Assembly (NCBI RefSeq): GCF_009497775.1
Contig: NZ_CP031012.1
Coordinates: forward strand, 2,666,001-2,730,000
Source of the DNA: Alcaligenes faecalis
GTDB lineage: Bacteria > Pseudomonadota > Gammaproteobacteria > Burkholderiales > Burkholderiaceae_B
Direction of reading: 5' to 3'
Length of the DNA: 64,000 nt
This document shows positions 63,992-64,000 of the stretch, piece by piece. Under the pieces are notes generated by a model that saw nothing but the letters and a program-made list of their open reading frames with translations, had not been told where the DNA came from and searched no databases. Position 1 is the stretch's first letter. Every line of letters begins with the position of its first letter. A program made the translations under genes and the position numbers.

Positions 63992-64000
63992 ATTTCCTCT

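Overview
The window looks like chromosome from a betaproteobacterium of the Alcaligenaceae, most likely an Alcaligenes faecalis-like species. The evidence is the tmRNA tag ANDERFALAA, the periplasmic cytochrome c' ending in CKTCHDAYRKEK, an AdoMet decarboxylase-spermidine synthase fusion, the ectoine genes, and an otherwise typical free-living aerobic gene set. I see no insertion sequence, prophage or CRISPR array. Genes are dense and most are recognisable.

Layout. 1-5.5 kb: an Rrf2 regulator cut by the window edge, a methyltransferase, a thioredoxin-reductase-like flavoprotein, a GST, the tmRNA gene, the Ser/Thr symporter SstT and a LysE exporter. 5.8-13.9 kb: a nucleoside deoxyribosyltransferase, an RpiR regulator, then an acetate module (yjcH-actP, a LuxR-type response regulator and a giant transporter-fused hybrid kinase of the CrbS/CrbR type). 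14.3-16.1 kb: an unusual ATP-sulfurylase-like protein. 16.3-19.8 kb: an MFS pump, a serine hydrolase and a divergent LysR. 20-26 kb: the polyamine fusion enzyme, then a signalling group (PAS kinase, HTH-receiver regulator, PAS chemoreceptor). 26-35.7 kb: a Mn exporter behind a yybP-ykoY riboswitch, a GT39 protein, LysR/azoreductase, ribA, cytochrome b561, an ABC1 kinase, a zinc peptidase and tRNA-Lys. 36-42 kb: an aminotransferase with AraC, and an MFS-TauD-MarR module next to a decayed copy of the marR 5' end. 42-46.2 kb: glnK-amtB, cytochrome c', purB. 46.4-54 kb: GST, AraC, an esterase, a TauE permease, mnmA, an FAD-linked hydroxyacid dehydrogenase, and a DAHP synthase gene preceded by a Phe/Tyr leader-peptide attenuator. 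54-57 kb: cstA-ybdD. 57-64 kb: ectoine uptake (ehuBCDA) facing ectoine synthesis and hydroxylation (ectBCD), with a DUF2239 gene between.

Main themes are nutrient scavenging (acetate, peptides and pyruvate, amino acids, ammonium, ectoine), osmoprotection, and many local transcriptional regulators. The points most worth a second look are the altered substrate motif and extra C-terminal region of the sulfurylase-like protein, the aroG attenuator, the marR remnant that may now carry the araC promoter, the repeated TATTAGTA sites between the kinase and the HTH-receiver gene, and the structured leader of glnK-amtB.
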